Assembly (NCBI RefSeq): GCF_006210265.1
Contig: NZ_VCNC01000002.1
Coordinates: 620,001-684,000 of the forward strand
DNA from: Desulfovibrio sp. UCD-KL4C
Lineage (GTDB): Bacteria; Desulfobacterota; Desulfovibrionia; Desulfovibrionales; Desulfovibrionaceae
Direction of reading: 5' to 3'
DNA length: 64,000 bases
A model generated the notes under the pieces. That model made no database searches. It was given only the letters and a program-made list of their open reading frames with translations, and had not been told where the DNA came from. The translations under genes were made by a program, and so were the position numbers. Numbering within the stretch: position 1 is the stretch's first letter; each line of letters starts with the position of its first letter. Shown here piece after piece: positions 41,138 through 53,554 of the stretch.

Positions 41138-43254
41138 TAAATAAGTCCTTTTTCAGCCTGGGCTTGAATTGCGGTGATAGCTACGGTGTTAACGATATCA
41201 GGGACAGTACATCCTCTGGAAAGGTCATTAACCGGCTTGTTAAGTCCCTGTAAAACAGGTCCGATTGCAACTGACTGTTCAGCTGAACGCTGTACAGCTT
41301 TGTATGTATTGTTTCCGGTATTAAGATCAGGGAAGATGAACACAGTTGCGCGCCCTGCTACCTGACTATCCGGAAGTTTTGTTCTAGCAACAGTAGGATC
41401 GATTGCAGCGTCATACTGAATAGGACCTTCAATCATAAGCTCAGGATCACGCTCTTTAGCAATGCGGGCAGCTTCTTTAACTTTATCAACATCAGCACCT
41501 TTACCGGACTGACCAGTTGAGTAAGAAAGTAGAGCTACTCTAGGTTCAACACCAAAGATCCGTGCAGTTTGAGCAGAGCTTAAAGCAATTTCAGCCAGCT
41601 GTTCAGCATTAGGATTAGGGTTGACTGCGCAGTCACCAAAGACAAGAACACGATCTTTAAGGCACATCAGGAAAACACTGGAAACAATAGATGCGCTAGG
41701 TTTTGTCTTAATAAATTCAAAAGCAGGACGGATTGTCTGTGCAGTTGTTGTGATAGAACCTGAAACCATTCCGTCTGCATCGCCCATATGGACCATCATA
41801 GAACCGAAATAGGTAGGATCAAGCATTCTATCTTTAGCATCAGACATGCGAATACCTTTGTGCTCACGAAGTTTAAAATAAGCTTCGCAATAGCTTTCAA
41901 ACTGAGGAGAAGATTCAGGGTCAAGAATTCTGACATTATTCATATCAAGACCGAGAGCAGAAATCTTAGACCCAACTTCATCAGCCTTACCAAGAAGAAC
42001 TATGTCTGCTACTCCGCGACGAGTAAGAATATCAGCTGCGCGTAAAACTCTTTCAGCAGTTCCTTCAGGTAAAACTATGCACTGCTTGTTAGCTTTTGCT
42101 TTCTGAACAAGTTTATACTCAAACATTTTAGGAGTAACTTTGTCAGATTTTCTTGAAACAAGGCGATGTCTGAGTTCATTTGAATCAACATGAGATTCAA
42201 ATATTCCCAAAGCGGAAGCTGTTTTACGCTGATCTTCAGGATCGATACGTCCGTAAAGTTCGCTCAGAATCTGAGTTGTGCGATAAGTATTTGTATCTAC
42301 GGAAAGAATAGGAATTGGAACTCCAGTCCATCCTTCAATCAACCTATGCACGCTAGGGCTGGGCTGCAATCCGCCGGTAAGAAGAATACCGGAGATATCT
42401 GGAAATGAAGTAGAAAGTCTGGATGCAAGACTGCTCAAAATGATATCGGAACGGTCACCGGGAGTAATAATCAGGCTTCCACCTTCAATATATTCCAGGA
42501 AGTTACCGATACGCATAGCAGCGATAACATAATCATCTACAAGCGTATCAAGTCTGCCGTGTCCATAAAGAACTGAAGCATCAAGCCATTTACGTACATC
42601 ATTCATACTTGGATTACCGAGACTTTCGTCTTCAGCAATACCGTAAACAAGCAGATCCTGAGCACATCTGGTATTACTCTTAATGCCGGAAATGATTTCA
42701 GACATTTCAGTAGAACTAACTGAGGTTCTGTTAATTATGGCAGCAACAGTATCTACACCCTTGTCTTCCAAAGCATCAATAACAAGCTGAGTTGAAGCAA
42801 TGATATCTTCTGTGGTTTTTCCTCTGCCGTTTGCTACAAGCAAAACAGGGCAACTGAGGTTAGCGGCTATTTCCGCGTTGATATCAAATTCAAAGTTCTG
42901 GTCTTTTCCCTGAAAATCGGTTCCTTCACAAAGGACGAAGTCGAATTTTTCTTCAAGCTTACTATATTTATTCAGAATGTTTTCGAGCAGCAGTGAATGT
43001 TTACCACTGTTTATAAGCTCTCTAGCCTCTTTAAGAGTGTAAGCGTATGTGTCCTCATAATTGATATCAAGATTAAAATAACTCATCAAAAGATTGATAT
43101 CATGGTCGCGAGAGCCAGTCTGATTATCATTGATAATAGGCCTGAAAATTGCGACATTTTGTATGTCTCTAAGTAGCAATTGCATTACGCCCAAAGCGAT
43201 AGCAGATTTACCGCTTTTCTCTTCGGTGGCAGTAATATACAAATTATTAGACAC
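41137..43254 (-). CDS. pta: Phosphate acetyltransferase (long form)
   Basis: 705 residues from a GTG at 43254 with CAGGAG seven bases upstream; the longer open frame to 43320 lacks such a site. The N-terminal P-loop/AAA_26 region (YITATEEKSGKSAIALGV) is followed by a DRTGG-type domain (about 215-330) and the C-terminal catalytic PTA domain (about 370-700; VLPEGTAERVLRAADIL, SGSITTTAQTIRPAFE, DLNTGNNTYKAVQ). It converts acetyl-CoA and phosphate to acetyl phosphate for AckA. Confidence 0.95.
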   Translation of the reverse strand: MSNNLYITATEEKSGKSAIALGVMQLLLRDIQNVAIFRPIINDNQTGSRDHDINLLMSYFNLDINYEDTYAYTLKEARELINSGKHSLLLENILNKYSKLEEKFDFVLCEGTDFQGKDQNFEFDINAEIAANLSCPVLLVANGRGKTTEDIIASTQLVIDALEDKGVDTVAAIINRTSVSSTEMSEIISGIKSNTRCAQDLLVYGIAEDESLGNPSMNDVRKWLDASVLYGHGRLDTLVDDYVIAAMRIGNFLEYIEGGSLIITPGDRSDIILSSLASRLSTSFPDISGILLTGGLQPSPSVHRLIEGWTGVPIPILSVDTNTYRTTQILSELYGRIDPEDQRKTASALGIFESHVDSNELRHRLVSRKSDKVTPKMFEYKLVQKAKANKQCIVLPEGTAERVLRAADILTRRGVADIVLLGKADEVGSKISALGLDMNNVRILDPESSPQFESYCEAYFKLREHKGIRMSDAKDRMLDPTYFGSMMVHMGDADGMVSGSITTTAQTIRPAFEFIKTKPSASIVSSVFLMCLKDRVLVFGDCAVNPNPNAEQLAEIALSSAQTARIFGVEPRVALLSYSTGQSGKGADVDKVKEAARIAKERDPELMIEGPIQYDAAIDPTVARTKLPDSQVAGRATVFIFPDLNTGNNTYKAVQRSAEQSVAIGPVLQGLNKPVNDLSRGCTVPDIVNTVAITAIQAQAEKGLI

Positions 43255-43412
43255 TGGAAAACTCCTGTGTGTCGTGCGGGGGGTTGGGTATCTGTTTTCC
43301 GGATCAGACAATACCCGCACTGTTCAACATGATAGCCAAACGGGCCGGAAGTAACTTTACTTTCCTACATACCCGATAAATTCCAACCGCCCTATAAAAG
43401 CGGTTTTTTGCT

Positions 43413-43448
43413 AAGTAGTCCAGACCGTTTTTCAGATCTGGACTACTT
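43413..43448 (-). other. Intercistronic hairpin between glcF-like gene and pta
   Basis: AAGTAGTCCAGA and TCTGGACTACTT form a perfect 12-bp stem with a 12-nt loop, starting 5 nt after the upstream stop codon. There is no T run on the minus strand. It is probably an mRNA 3'-end stabiliser or a partial attenuator. Confidence 0.65.
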
Positions 43449-43452
43449 AAAA

Positions 43453-44751
43453 CTATTTATTCAATGCATCTGCATAAATTTCAATAACATGCTTAACTTC
43501 AATTCCACCACCGGACTGTGACAACATATCACCAAGCTGCATCATACATGCAGGACATGAAGTTGTGACAACATCTGCGCCGACAGCTCTTACATTTTCA
43601 GCTTTACGCTGACCAATGCTTTTAGACAGATCATAATGATAAAGAGTAAAACTACCACCGCTACCACAGCAACGATTAGCTTCGTTCATTTCTTTAAACT
43701 CATATTTACCGTTCTTTTTCAGCAGTGAACGTGGCTGAGCAGTAACTTTAAGAGATTTAGCAAGATGACAAGGGTCATGATATGTTACAACCTTATCACC
43801 GCCACCTTGTTCTGCTGTTAAGCTTACTCCGACTACATCAACTAAAAATGCACTTATATCCATAGCCTTATCAGCAAGATCCTGAACTTTTTCTTTGAAA
43901 ATAGGATCTTCATCATCAATCATTTTAAGCCATGTTTCTTTTATTGTAGCAGTGCAAGTTGCGCATGGAGTAACAAGGTAATCAAAGGAGCCATTTTCAA
44001 AAGCTTGAACATTCTGTTTCATCAGTGTCACAAAAGAATCCTGATCTCCAGAAGCCAAAGTAGGTATTCCGCAGCAGGACTGTCCTTTAGGCAGAAAAAC
44101 TCCAACGCCATGATAATTAAGAACGTCCATTACAGCATGTCCGACATGCGGAAACATTTTATCAACAACACATCCAGGGAAAAAAGCAACCTTGAGGCCG
44201 CTAGCTCCACGTGGAGTATCAACGCTTGGGTAATCTTTTCTAAAAGGACGCTTGGAAAGCGGCATAAAATGACGCTCACCAATAACTGGTTTTAACAGAG
44301 CACAGCTTGCGGTTCCAGCTGCTGTATCAGCAACTTTTTCAAATGGACCCTGAAATTTTGCACTCATGTCAGTCAAGAAGTTGAACAACTTAGGACGAGT
44401 TAAAAGACCTTTAAATATCAACTTTTTAGTTGAGGACAACCCTTTGTAAGTTGTTACAATAACGCGTGCTTTAATAAAGATGTCCATGATCTTAACACCG
44501 CTTGGACAGTTCGCAGCGCATGATCCGCAAAGCAGACATCTATTAAGTTTTTCATTAACCTGATCAGGATCGTTAATAAGTTCGTGTGCAAGCTTCTCAA
44601 GAAGAGCAATCTTACCACGTGTTACGTCAGCTTCCTGCATGGTTTCAGCAAAAACAGGACAAACAGCCTGACACATACCACACTTCATACAGGCGACCAT
44701 CTGATCGTCCAATTCCATGAGCTGTTTAGCTAATTTTTGAAGGTCGGACAT
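43453..44751 (-). CDS. Fe-S subunit of lactate/glycolate dehydrogenase (GlcF-like)
   Basis: 432 residues. Two 4Fe-4S motifs near the N-terminus (CMKCGMCQAVCPVF and CLLCGSCAANCPSGV) and two CCG domains (FFPGCVVDKMFP ... SCCGIP; CHLAKSL ... RCCGSGG). It should take electrons from the FAD subunit encoded directly upstream and pass them to a membrane or cytosolic carrier. Its ATG abuts the upstream stop (TAA ATG). Confidence 0.92.
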   Translation of the reverse strand: MSDLQKLAKQLMELDDQMVACMKCGMCQAVCPVFAETMQEADVTRGKIALLEKLAHELINDPDQVNEKLNRCLLCGSCAANCPSGVKIMDIFIKARVIVTTYKGLSSTKKLIFKGLLTRPKLFNFLTDMSAKFQGPFEKVADTAAGTASCALLKPVIGERHFMPLSKRPFRKDYPSVDTPRGASGLKVAFFPGCVVDKMFPHVGHAVMDVLNYHGVGVFLPKGQSCCGIPTLASGDQDSFVTLMKQNVQAFENGSFDYLVTPCATCTATIKETWLKMIDDEDPIFKEKVQDLADKAMDISAFLVDVVGVSLTAEQGGGDKVVTYHDPCHLAKSLKVTAQPRSLLKKNGKYEFKEMNEANRCCGSGGSFTLYHYDLSKSIGQRKAENVRAVGADVVTTSCPACMMQLGDMLSQSGGGIEVKHVIEIYADALNK

Positions 44752-46137
44752 TTACTTACCCTCAATGATTTTGCCGGGATTAAGAATTCCCTTAGGATCG
44801 ATGGCTTTTTTCATACGGAGAGAATAATCAAGAGTAGCCTGTGAAGTTTCCTTCACCATCCATTTGGATTTAGCCATTCCGATTCCATGCTCGCCTGAGA
44901 GGGTTCCTTTAAGTGAAAGAGCAACGTCAAATATTTCGTTAACAGCCTCTTCTACGCGATGGAATTCTTCTTTATTTCTCTTATCGCAAAGAATTGTGGG
45001 ATGAAGGTTACCATCACCTGCATGGCCGAAGGTTCCGATAGCAATATTATATTTTTCAGCAATTTTGTTCACACCGCGAATCATTGCAGGGATCTGGCTG
45101 CGTGGAACAGTTGCATCTTCAAGTACTGTAGTAGGCTTAGCACGTGCAAGAGCAGGAAGTGCATTACGACGAGCAAACCATAGGTTTTCACGTTCTTCTG
45201 CGGTTTCGGCAGCATGAACTGCAGTCGCCCCGACTTTATTACAGATATTAACAATCTTTTCAGCATCGTCAGCAACTTCAGCAGGATGACCATCAACTTC
45301 AATTAAAAGAATAGCCTGAGCTTCAGTTGGAAGTCCTGCTTTAGTGAAAGCTTCAACATATTTGATGCTTACATGATCGAGAAGTTCGAGAGTACAAGGA
45401 ACAATATGGTTTGCAATGATTGCTGCAACAGTTTCAGAAGCTTTATCAATATCGTCAAAAACAGCCATCATTGCTTTAGAAGCTCTTGGAGGAGGAACGA
45501 GTTTAAAGATAATGTTGCTAAAAACTCCAAGAGTTCCTTCGGAGGCAACCATAAGACCGCCGAGATTGTAACCTGTTACGCATTTAACAGTGCGTGATCC
45601 GGATTTAATGAGGTCACCGTTAACATCGAAGAAATCAATTCCCATAACGTAATCTTTAGTAACGCCGTATTTAAGGCCGCGAAGACCACCAGCATTTTCT
45701 GCAACGTTACCACCGAGAGTTGAAACAGCCTGGCTACCTGGATCTGGAGGATAAAAAAGGCCGCGTTTTGCGACTTCTGCTGCAAATTGTGCAGTAACTA
45801 CACCAGGTTCAACTACTGCGTATAGATCTTCTTCGTTGATTTCAAGAATTTTATTAAGGCCGTTGGTAAGAACTACTATACCGCCAGGGTGAGGAATAGT
45901 TCCACCGGAAAGATTGGTTCCTGCACCCCGAACAGTGAGGGGTAGCCCATGCTCATTACAAAGTTTAGTAACTGGTCCAAGCTGCTCTGTAGTAGTTGGT
46001 TTAATTACAAGTGATGGGACAGCAGGATCAAGAACTGCTGAATCGTAAGAATATGAATGCAGGTCAGATTCGGTATGGAGAACTCCTCCAGCACCGACTA
46101 TTTTTTCAAATTCTTTTGCAAGTTTTGCATTGGACAT
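44752..46137 (-). CDS. FAD-linked (D-)lactate dehydrogenase, GlcD-like
   Basis: 461 residues. An FAD_binding_4 (PCMH) domain at about 35-215 contains LPLTVRGAGTNLSGGTIPHPGGIVVL, PPDPGSQAVSTLGGNVAENAGG and GVTKDYVMGIDF; a FAD-oxidase C-terminal domain follows, ending with GHAGDGNLHPTI and SGEHGIGMAKSKWM. It oxidises a 2-hydroxyacid; between lactate permease and pta, lactate is the natural substrate, probably the D-isomer. It pairs with the GlcF-like Fe-S subunit. Confidence 0.93.
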   Translation of the reverse strand: MSNAKLAKEFEKIVGAGGVLHTESDLHSYSYDSAVLDPAVPSLVIKPTTTEQLGPVTKLCNEHGLPLTVRGAGTNLSGGTIPHPGGIVVLTNGLNKILEINEEDLYAVVEPGVVTAQFAAEVAKRGLFYPPDPGSQAVSTLGGNVAENAGGLRGLKYGVTKDYVMGIDFFDVNGDLIKSGSRTVKCVTGYNLGGLMVASEGTLGVFSNIIFKLVPPPRASKAMMAVFDDIDKASETVAAIIANHIVPCTLELLDHVSIKYVEAFTKAGLPTEAQAILLIEVDGHPAEVADDAEKIVNICNKVGATAVHAAETAEERENLWFARRNALPALARAKPTTVLEDATVPRSQIPAMIRGVNKIAEKYNIAIGTFGHAGDGNLHPTILCDKRNKEEFHRVEEAVNEIFDVALSLKGTLSGEHGIGMAKSKWMVKETSQATLDYSLRMKKAIDPKGILNPGKIIEGK

Positions 46138-46210
46138 TAAATGAACTCCTATCTGAAAAAACTTTATGGGTAATGGGTATATAATGAACCCTACTCTACT
46201 TGTTTTTAAA

Positions 46211-46236
46211 ACCGGCCGGAGATAACTCCGGCCGGT
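46211..46236 (-). terminator. GC-rich hairpin after lctP (partial terminator)
   Basis: ACCGGCCGGAG and CTCCGGCCGGT pair perfectly (11 bp) around a tetraloop. On the minus strand TTTTAAAAACA follows. It may lower expression of genes downstream of lctP without blocking it. Confidence 0.7.
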
Positions 46237-46248
46237 GATTAAAACAAA

Positions 46249-47961
46249 TTAGAACAGGTGAGGTAAGAAAACAAAGGACATGAGAGACGCTACAACACCT
46301 ACAATCAAACCGTAAAGCAAGAAAGGCCATACGGTACGCTTGAGGATTGCACCTTCCATTCCGGACAGACCAACAACAGCACAACCAGCAACGATGTTAT
46401 GGATACAAATCATGTTACCCATAGCTCCACCAACAGCCTGCGCTGAAACAATAATCTGATGAGGCAGGCTGAGACTTGAAGCTACGCCCCACTGGAATTC
46501 TGCAAACAGAAGGTCGGAAACAGTGTTTGAACCTGTTATGAATGAACCGAGTCCACCAACAAATGATGCAAACATAGGCCATGTCTGCCCAGCAAGACCG
46601 GAAACAGCTTCTGCCAATGCAAGAGGCATGGAGAGGTAATTGTTAGGATTAAGTGCTGCGTCAACGATACCGGAACCTCGGAAGATGGAAACCAATGCAA
46701 CAGAGAAGAACAACGCAATTGTTGGATTCTTCATCTTAGCAATAGCTTCTTTCCATGCCATTGCAGCCTTATCGCTAGGCATTTTGTGTATGAAGATAGT
46801 AAGAATTGCGACAAGAGCAAAAGGAATAGTACCTGGAAGATAGAGATACTTAATTGAGGCATTAACACTTGCGAAACCGAGGATGTGCTTGAAAGGAATA
46901 GAAACACCAGCAAGCATACCTTTAAGTCCAAGATCAGGAATACGAGTAATAACGAGGATGAGACCGATAAGGATATAAGGAGTCCAAGCACGAGCCTGAC
47001 TCATGTGAGCTTTAAATTCAGTGGTATTTTCAGCTGAAACAGTACCAGTCCATTCTGCATCCCAAGTGGAAGCAGGACCGAAGTCCCAAATTTTTTCAGG
47101 AACACAGAACCCTCTTTTAGCACCGACAATAGCGAGACCGAGACCAACAAGACCACCTATAAGAGAGGGGAATTCAGGCCCGACAAACCATGCAGTAAAT
47201 AGATAAGGTACTGCAAAAACAGTTGAAGTGAAAAGTGAGAATTTCCATGCTCCTAAACCTTCACTCCAGCTCTTATTCTGACCGAAGAAACGGGTCATGA
47301 AACCGAGCATGAATAAAGGAAGGATGTAAATCATAGGAAGATGCATGATGGTTGACCACTGACCAACTATTTTATCAAACATTTCCATAGAATGAAAGTT
47401 TACACCAGGAGCAGCAGCAAGAACCGCTGCGTCCACAAGTGTGGTCAAATATTTCATACCGAGAATAACAGGAGTACCAACAGCACCGAATGTTACCGGA
47501 ACTGAGTTGAAAACCAAACACATAACAACAGCTGCAAGAGGAGGGAAACCAAGACTTAAGAGCAAGGGAGCTGCCAATGCTGCAGGTGTACCGAAACCAG
47601 CGGCACCTTCAATAAATGCAGCGAACAGATAACCGATGATAAGAACCTGAATACGACGGTCACGGCTGATGTTTTGGAAACCGTACTGAATAGTTTCCAT
47701 ACCGCCACTATACTGAAGTGTGTACAAAATAATAATCGCACCGAATACGATAATAAGAATACCAATAGCGGTAATGATACCCTGAACAGTAAGCGCTGCA
47801 ACATAAGCGGCAGGCAGATTCCATACAGCAACAGCACCGACAGCAGCAGACAACCAAGCAACTGGCATTGCTTTAGTTGCAGGCCAACGCATTCCTACCA
47901 TCAAGATCAAAGCGAGAGCAATCGGGACGAGTGCTACAAGAGCAAGAATTTCTACAGACAT
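46249..47961 (-). CDS. lctP: L-lactate permease, LctP family
   Basis: 570 residues, about 12-14 membrane helices. Family blocks: [64 protein letters not shown] and [24 protein letters not shown]. It imports lactate with a proton across the inner membrane. It lies between por and the lactate dehydrogenase genes. AAGGAG precedes its ATG. Confidence 0.96.
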   Translation of the reverse strand: MSVEILALVALVPIALALILMVGMRWPATKAMPVAWLSAAVGAVAVWNLPAAYVAALTVQGIITAIGILIIVFGAIIILYTLQYSGGMETIQYGFQNISRDRRIQVLIIGYLFAAFIEGAAGFGTPAALAAPLLLSLGFPPLAAVVMCLVFNSVPVTFGAVGTPVILGMKYLTTLVDAAVLAAAPGVNFHSMEMFDKIVGQWSTIMHLPMIYILPLFMLGFMTRFFGQNKSWSEGLGAWKFSLFTSTVFAVPYLFTAWFVGPEFPSLIGGLVGLGLAIVGAKRGFCVPEKIWDFGPASTWDAEWTGTVSAENTTEFKAHMSQARAWTPYILIGLILVITRIPDLGLKGMLAGVSIPFKHILGFASVNASIKYLYLPGTIPFALVAILTIFIHKMPSDKAAMAWKEAIAKMKNPTIALFFSVALVSIFRGSGIVDAALNPNNYLSMPLALAEAVSGLAGQTWPMFASFVGGLGSFITGSNTVSDLLFAEFQWGVASSLSLPHQIIVSAQAVGGAMGNMICIHNIVAGCAVVGLSGMEGAILKRTVWPFLLYGLIVGVVASLMSFVFLPHLF

Positions 47962-48124
47962 GTTTTCTCCTTAAGCAGAAAAAAATCCAAGTTTGTTATT
48001 ACGCTTCGATGAAACAATTTCATCGGACCACATATGCGTAATAAGATTTCAATTTTTTAAGTCTATTGACTGACTCCTCCCTTATAATCCTACAAGGCAC
48101 CTTCAACCTTACAGAAAAAAAGGA

Positions 48125-48155
48125 GCTTGCGGGTGGACATAGTCCACCCGCAAGC
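48125..48155 (-). terminator. Strong hairpin after por (attenuator)
   Basis: GCTTGCGGGTGGAC and GTCCACCCGCAAGC form a perfect 14-bp GC-rich stem with a 3-nt loop. On the minus strand TCC and then seven T follow. It may end much of the por transcription while letting some pass into lctP and the rest. Confidence 0.85.
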
Positions 48156-48165
48156 AATGAGGTTG

Positions 48166-51702
<3,537 letters not shown>

Positions 51703-51792
51703 TTAGAGATTTAATTAAACAACCTCATCGAGTTAAGACTTTGTTTTGAGCCTGAATGCAGGCATAAGATTGAATACTCAACCAAAGCCTTA

Positions 51793-51808
51793 CTCAAATT
51801 TTGTGCCA
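51793..51808 (-). promoter_or_regulatory. Sigma-54-like promoter of the lactate operon
   Basis: Minus strand TGGCACAAAATTTGAG: a perfect -24 TGGCAC, with GA in place of GC at -12 at the correct 10-nt spacing from GG. It lies about 100 nt before por, and a sigma-54 activator is encoded just upstream. The -12 mismatch keeps this tentative. Confidence 0.6.
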
Positions 51809-51891
51809 AACATGCAACAAATAAAAAAGTGTTATAAATAGGATAGTTACATATAAGTTACACTTAAATCAGTAATAACCCTATTACTACT

Positions 51892-51908
51892 ATCCTAAAA
51901 AACGGACA
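51892..51908. repeat. 17-bp repeat upstream of por, copy 1 (candidate activator site)
   Basis: ATCCTAAAAAACGGACA, matching 52037-52053 except for one base. It is about 84 bp upstream of the -24 element. The ends are partly inverted (TATCC / GGACA). It overlaps the 8-bp inverted repeat AGGATAGT (51840-51847) / ACTATCCT (51889-51896). Confidence 0.55.
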
Positions 51909-52005
51909 GAGAGCAATTTTTCACAAATTAAAACTCCCCGAATTATGCAGGGACGACATAAAACATTATTATTTACTTTTGTAAACAGCTATAAAACAAC
52001 AAAAA

Positions 52006-52035
52006 AAGCCTTGTCCTAAAAAAAAGACAAGGCTT
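52006..52035 (-). terminator. Terminator of the kinase/regulator operon
   Basis: AAGCCTTGTC and GACAAGGCTT form a perfect 10-bp stem with a 10-nt loop. On the minus strand TTTTTTTGTTG follows. It separates the regulator gene from the por promoter region. Confidence 0.9.
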
Positions 52036-52036
52036 A

Positions 52037-52053
52037 ATCCTAAAAAACAGACA
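52037..52053. repeat. 17-bp repeat upstream of por, copy 2 (candidate activator site)
   Basis: ATCCTAAAAAACAGACA, the same as 51892-51908 but for one G-to-A change and in the same orientation. It lies about 229 bp upstream of the -24 element. Confidence 0.55.
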
Positions 52054-52087
52054 ACTAAGGATCTAATTATATTTCACATTTAACAAA

Positions 52088-53554
52088 TTAATAACTAATT
52101 TCATATTTTTTAAGCAAAGCATAGAAATGTGAGCGAGAAAGCCCAGAAACATCTAAGATTACAGGAATTTCACCGTGATACCTGCTTAACAGCTCTACAA
52201 GATATTTTTTTTCAGCTAAACCTTTAAATATTTTTAGTGAAGGCAATTCACTTGAAAAAAGATCTGAAACAGTTGCTGAAACGGCTGATTCAACCGATCC
52301 ATTATTTTTTTCCAACTCGGTTGTTAAATTATCGTCATTACTATCACCATATGCACTTGCATATGATTCTGTTTTTTTCAAATTAGATTTAGCCATTTTA
52401 ATTCGCAAATCATCTGAAAGATGCATAGCATAAATAGTATTTCCACTACCACTTGCAACAAAAGCCTGCTCAACAACATTGAACAGTTGCCGAACATTGC
52501 CGGGCCATTCATAATTATCTAAAATATCATAAAAATCTGAATTGGCAACTTTTGGGGGTACTCCATATTGAGTACGAAGCCTACGCAGATAAAAATCAGT
52601 AAGTTCACGTATGTCACCGCTTCTTAATCTAAGCGGCGGTAAAATTATATGAATAGTTTGAATGCGATATAGAAGATCCTGACGAAATTCTCCTTTAGCA
52701 ACCATTGCATCAAGATCTCTATTAGTAGCAGCTATTAATCTGAAATCACTTTTAAATTCTTTATTTTCACCGACAGGACGATATGTTCTTTCCTGTAAAA
52801 CTCGCAAAAAAGATTTTTGTACCGAAAGAGACATCTCTCCTACTTCATCAAGAACCAACGTCCCCTTATCCGCTAAAGGAATAAGCCCCTTGTGATCCGC
52901 CTGTGCGCCCGTAAACGATCCTTTCTTATGACCGAACAAAGTACTTTCGACCAAGTTTTCGGTTAGAGAGGCACAATCAACCACAACAAAATTATTATTC
53001 GCACGTCTGGAATTATCATGAATTGTACGGGCGAAAAGCTCTTTACCTGTTCCGGTTTCACCCGTTACCAAAACATTTGCATCAGAACCTGCAGCATGAG
53101 CTATGAGGTCATAGCAGCTTTTAATTTCGGGACTTTTACCGACAATATTATCTAAATTCAACGCTACTAACTGAGCTCTGTTTTTCTTTTCTTTATGAAA
53201 AGCCAGAGCCCTGCTCATGGAAAGCGAGATCTGCTTAATTGAAGACGGTTTTACTAGAAAATCCCATGCTCCACCCTGAATGGCCAGCTCTGCTCCATCA
53301 TCATCACCTTTTCCGGTCAAAATAATAACTTCAGGATGCCCAGACGATTCCTTTATGCGCGACAGAAAATCTAAACCATTACCGTCAGGCAAAGATATAT
53401 CTAAAAAAACAAGATCAAAAGCTCCAGTTTCTACTTTATCCATACCGTGAGACAATGTTTGTGCATAATCTCCTTCATGCCCTGATCTAACAATAAGACT
53501 TTGAATTGTTTCGCAAACCTGAACATCATCATCTATTATAAGAATTCTACCCAT
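52088..53554 (-). CDS. Sigma-54-dependent response regulator of the lactate operon
   Basis: 488 residues from the second of two adjacent ATGs (53554), seven bases after GGAG. Receiver domain 1-120 with phospho-Asp in LVFLDISLPDGNG. AAA+ domain about 140-370 with Walker A GETGTGKE, the sigma-54 loop as GSFTGA (a common variant of GAFTGA), and Walker B LVLDEVGEM. C-terminal Fis-type helix-turn-helix (ILDVSGLSRSHFYALLKKY). Its start overlaps the kinase gene end by 8 bp. Position next to por matches the known regulator of the Desulfovibrio lactate operon. Confidence 0.93.
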   Translation of the reverse strand: MGRILIIDDDVQVCETIQSLIVRSGHEGDYAQTLSHGMDKVETGAFDLVFLDISLPDGNGLDFLSRIKESSGHPEVIILTGKGDDDGAELAIQGGAWDFLVKPSSIKQISLSMSRALAFHKEKKNRAQLVALNLDNIVGKSPEIKSCYDLIAHAAGSDANVLVTGETGTGKELFARTIHDNSRRANNNFVVVDCASLTENLVESTLFGHKKGSFTGAQADHKGLIPLADKGTLVLDEVGEMSLSVQKSFLRVLQERTYRPVGENKEFKSDFRLIAATNRDLDAMVAKGEFRQDLLYRIQTIHIILPPLRLRSGDIRELTDFYLRRLRTQYGVPPKVANSDFYDILDNYEWPGNVRQLFNVVEQAFVASGSGNTIYAMHLSDDLRIKMAKSNLKKTESYASAYGDSNDDNLTTELEKNNGSVESAVSATVSDLFSSELPSLKIFKGLAEKKYLVELLSRYHGEIPVILDVSGLSRSHFYALLKKYEISY

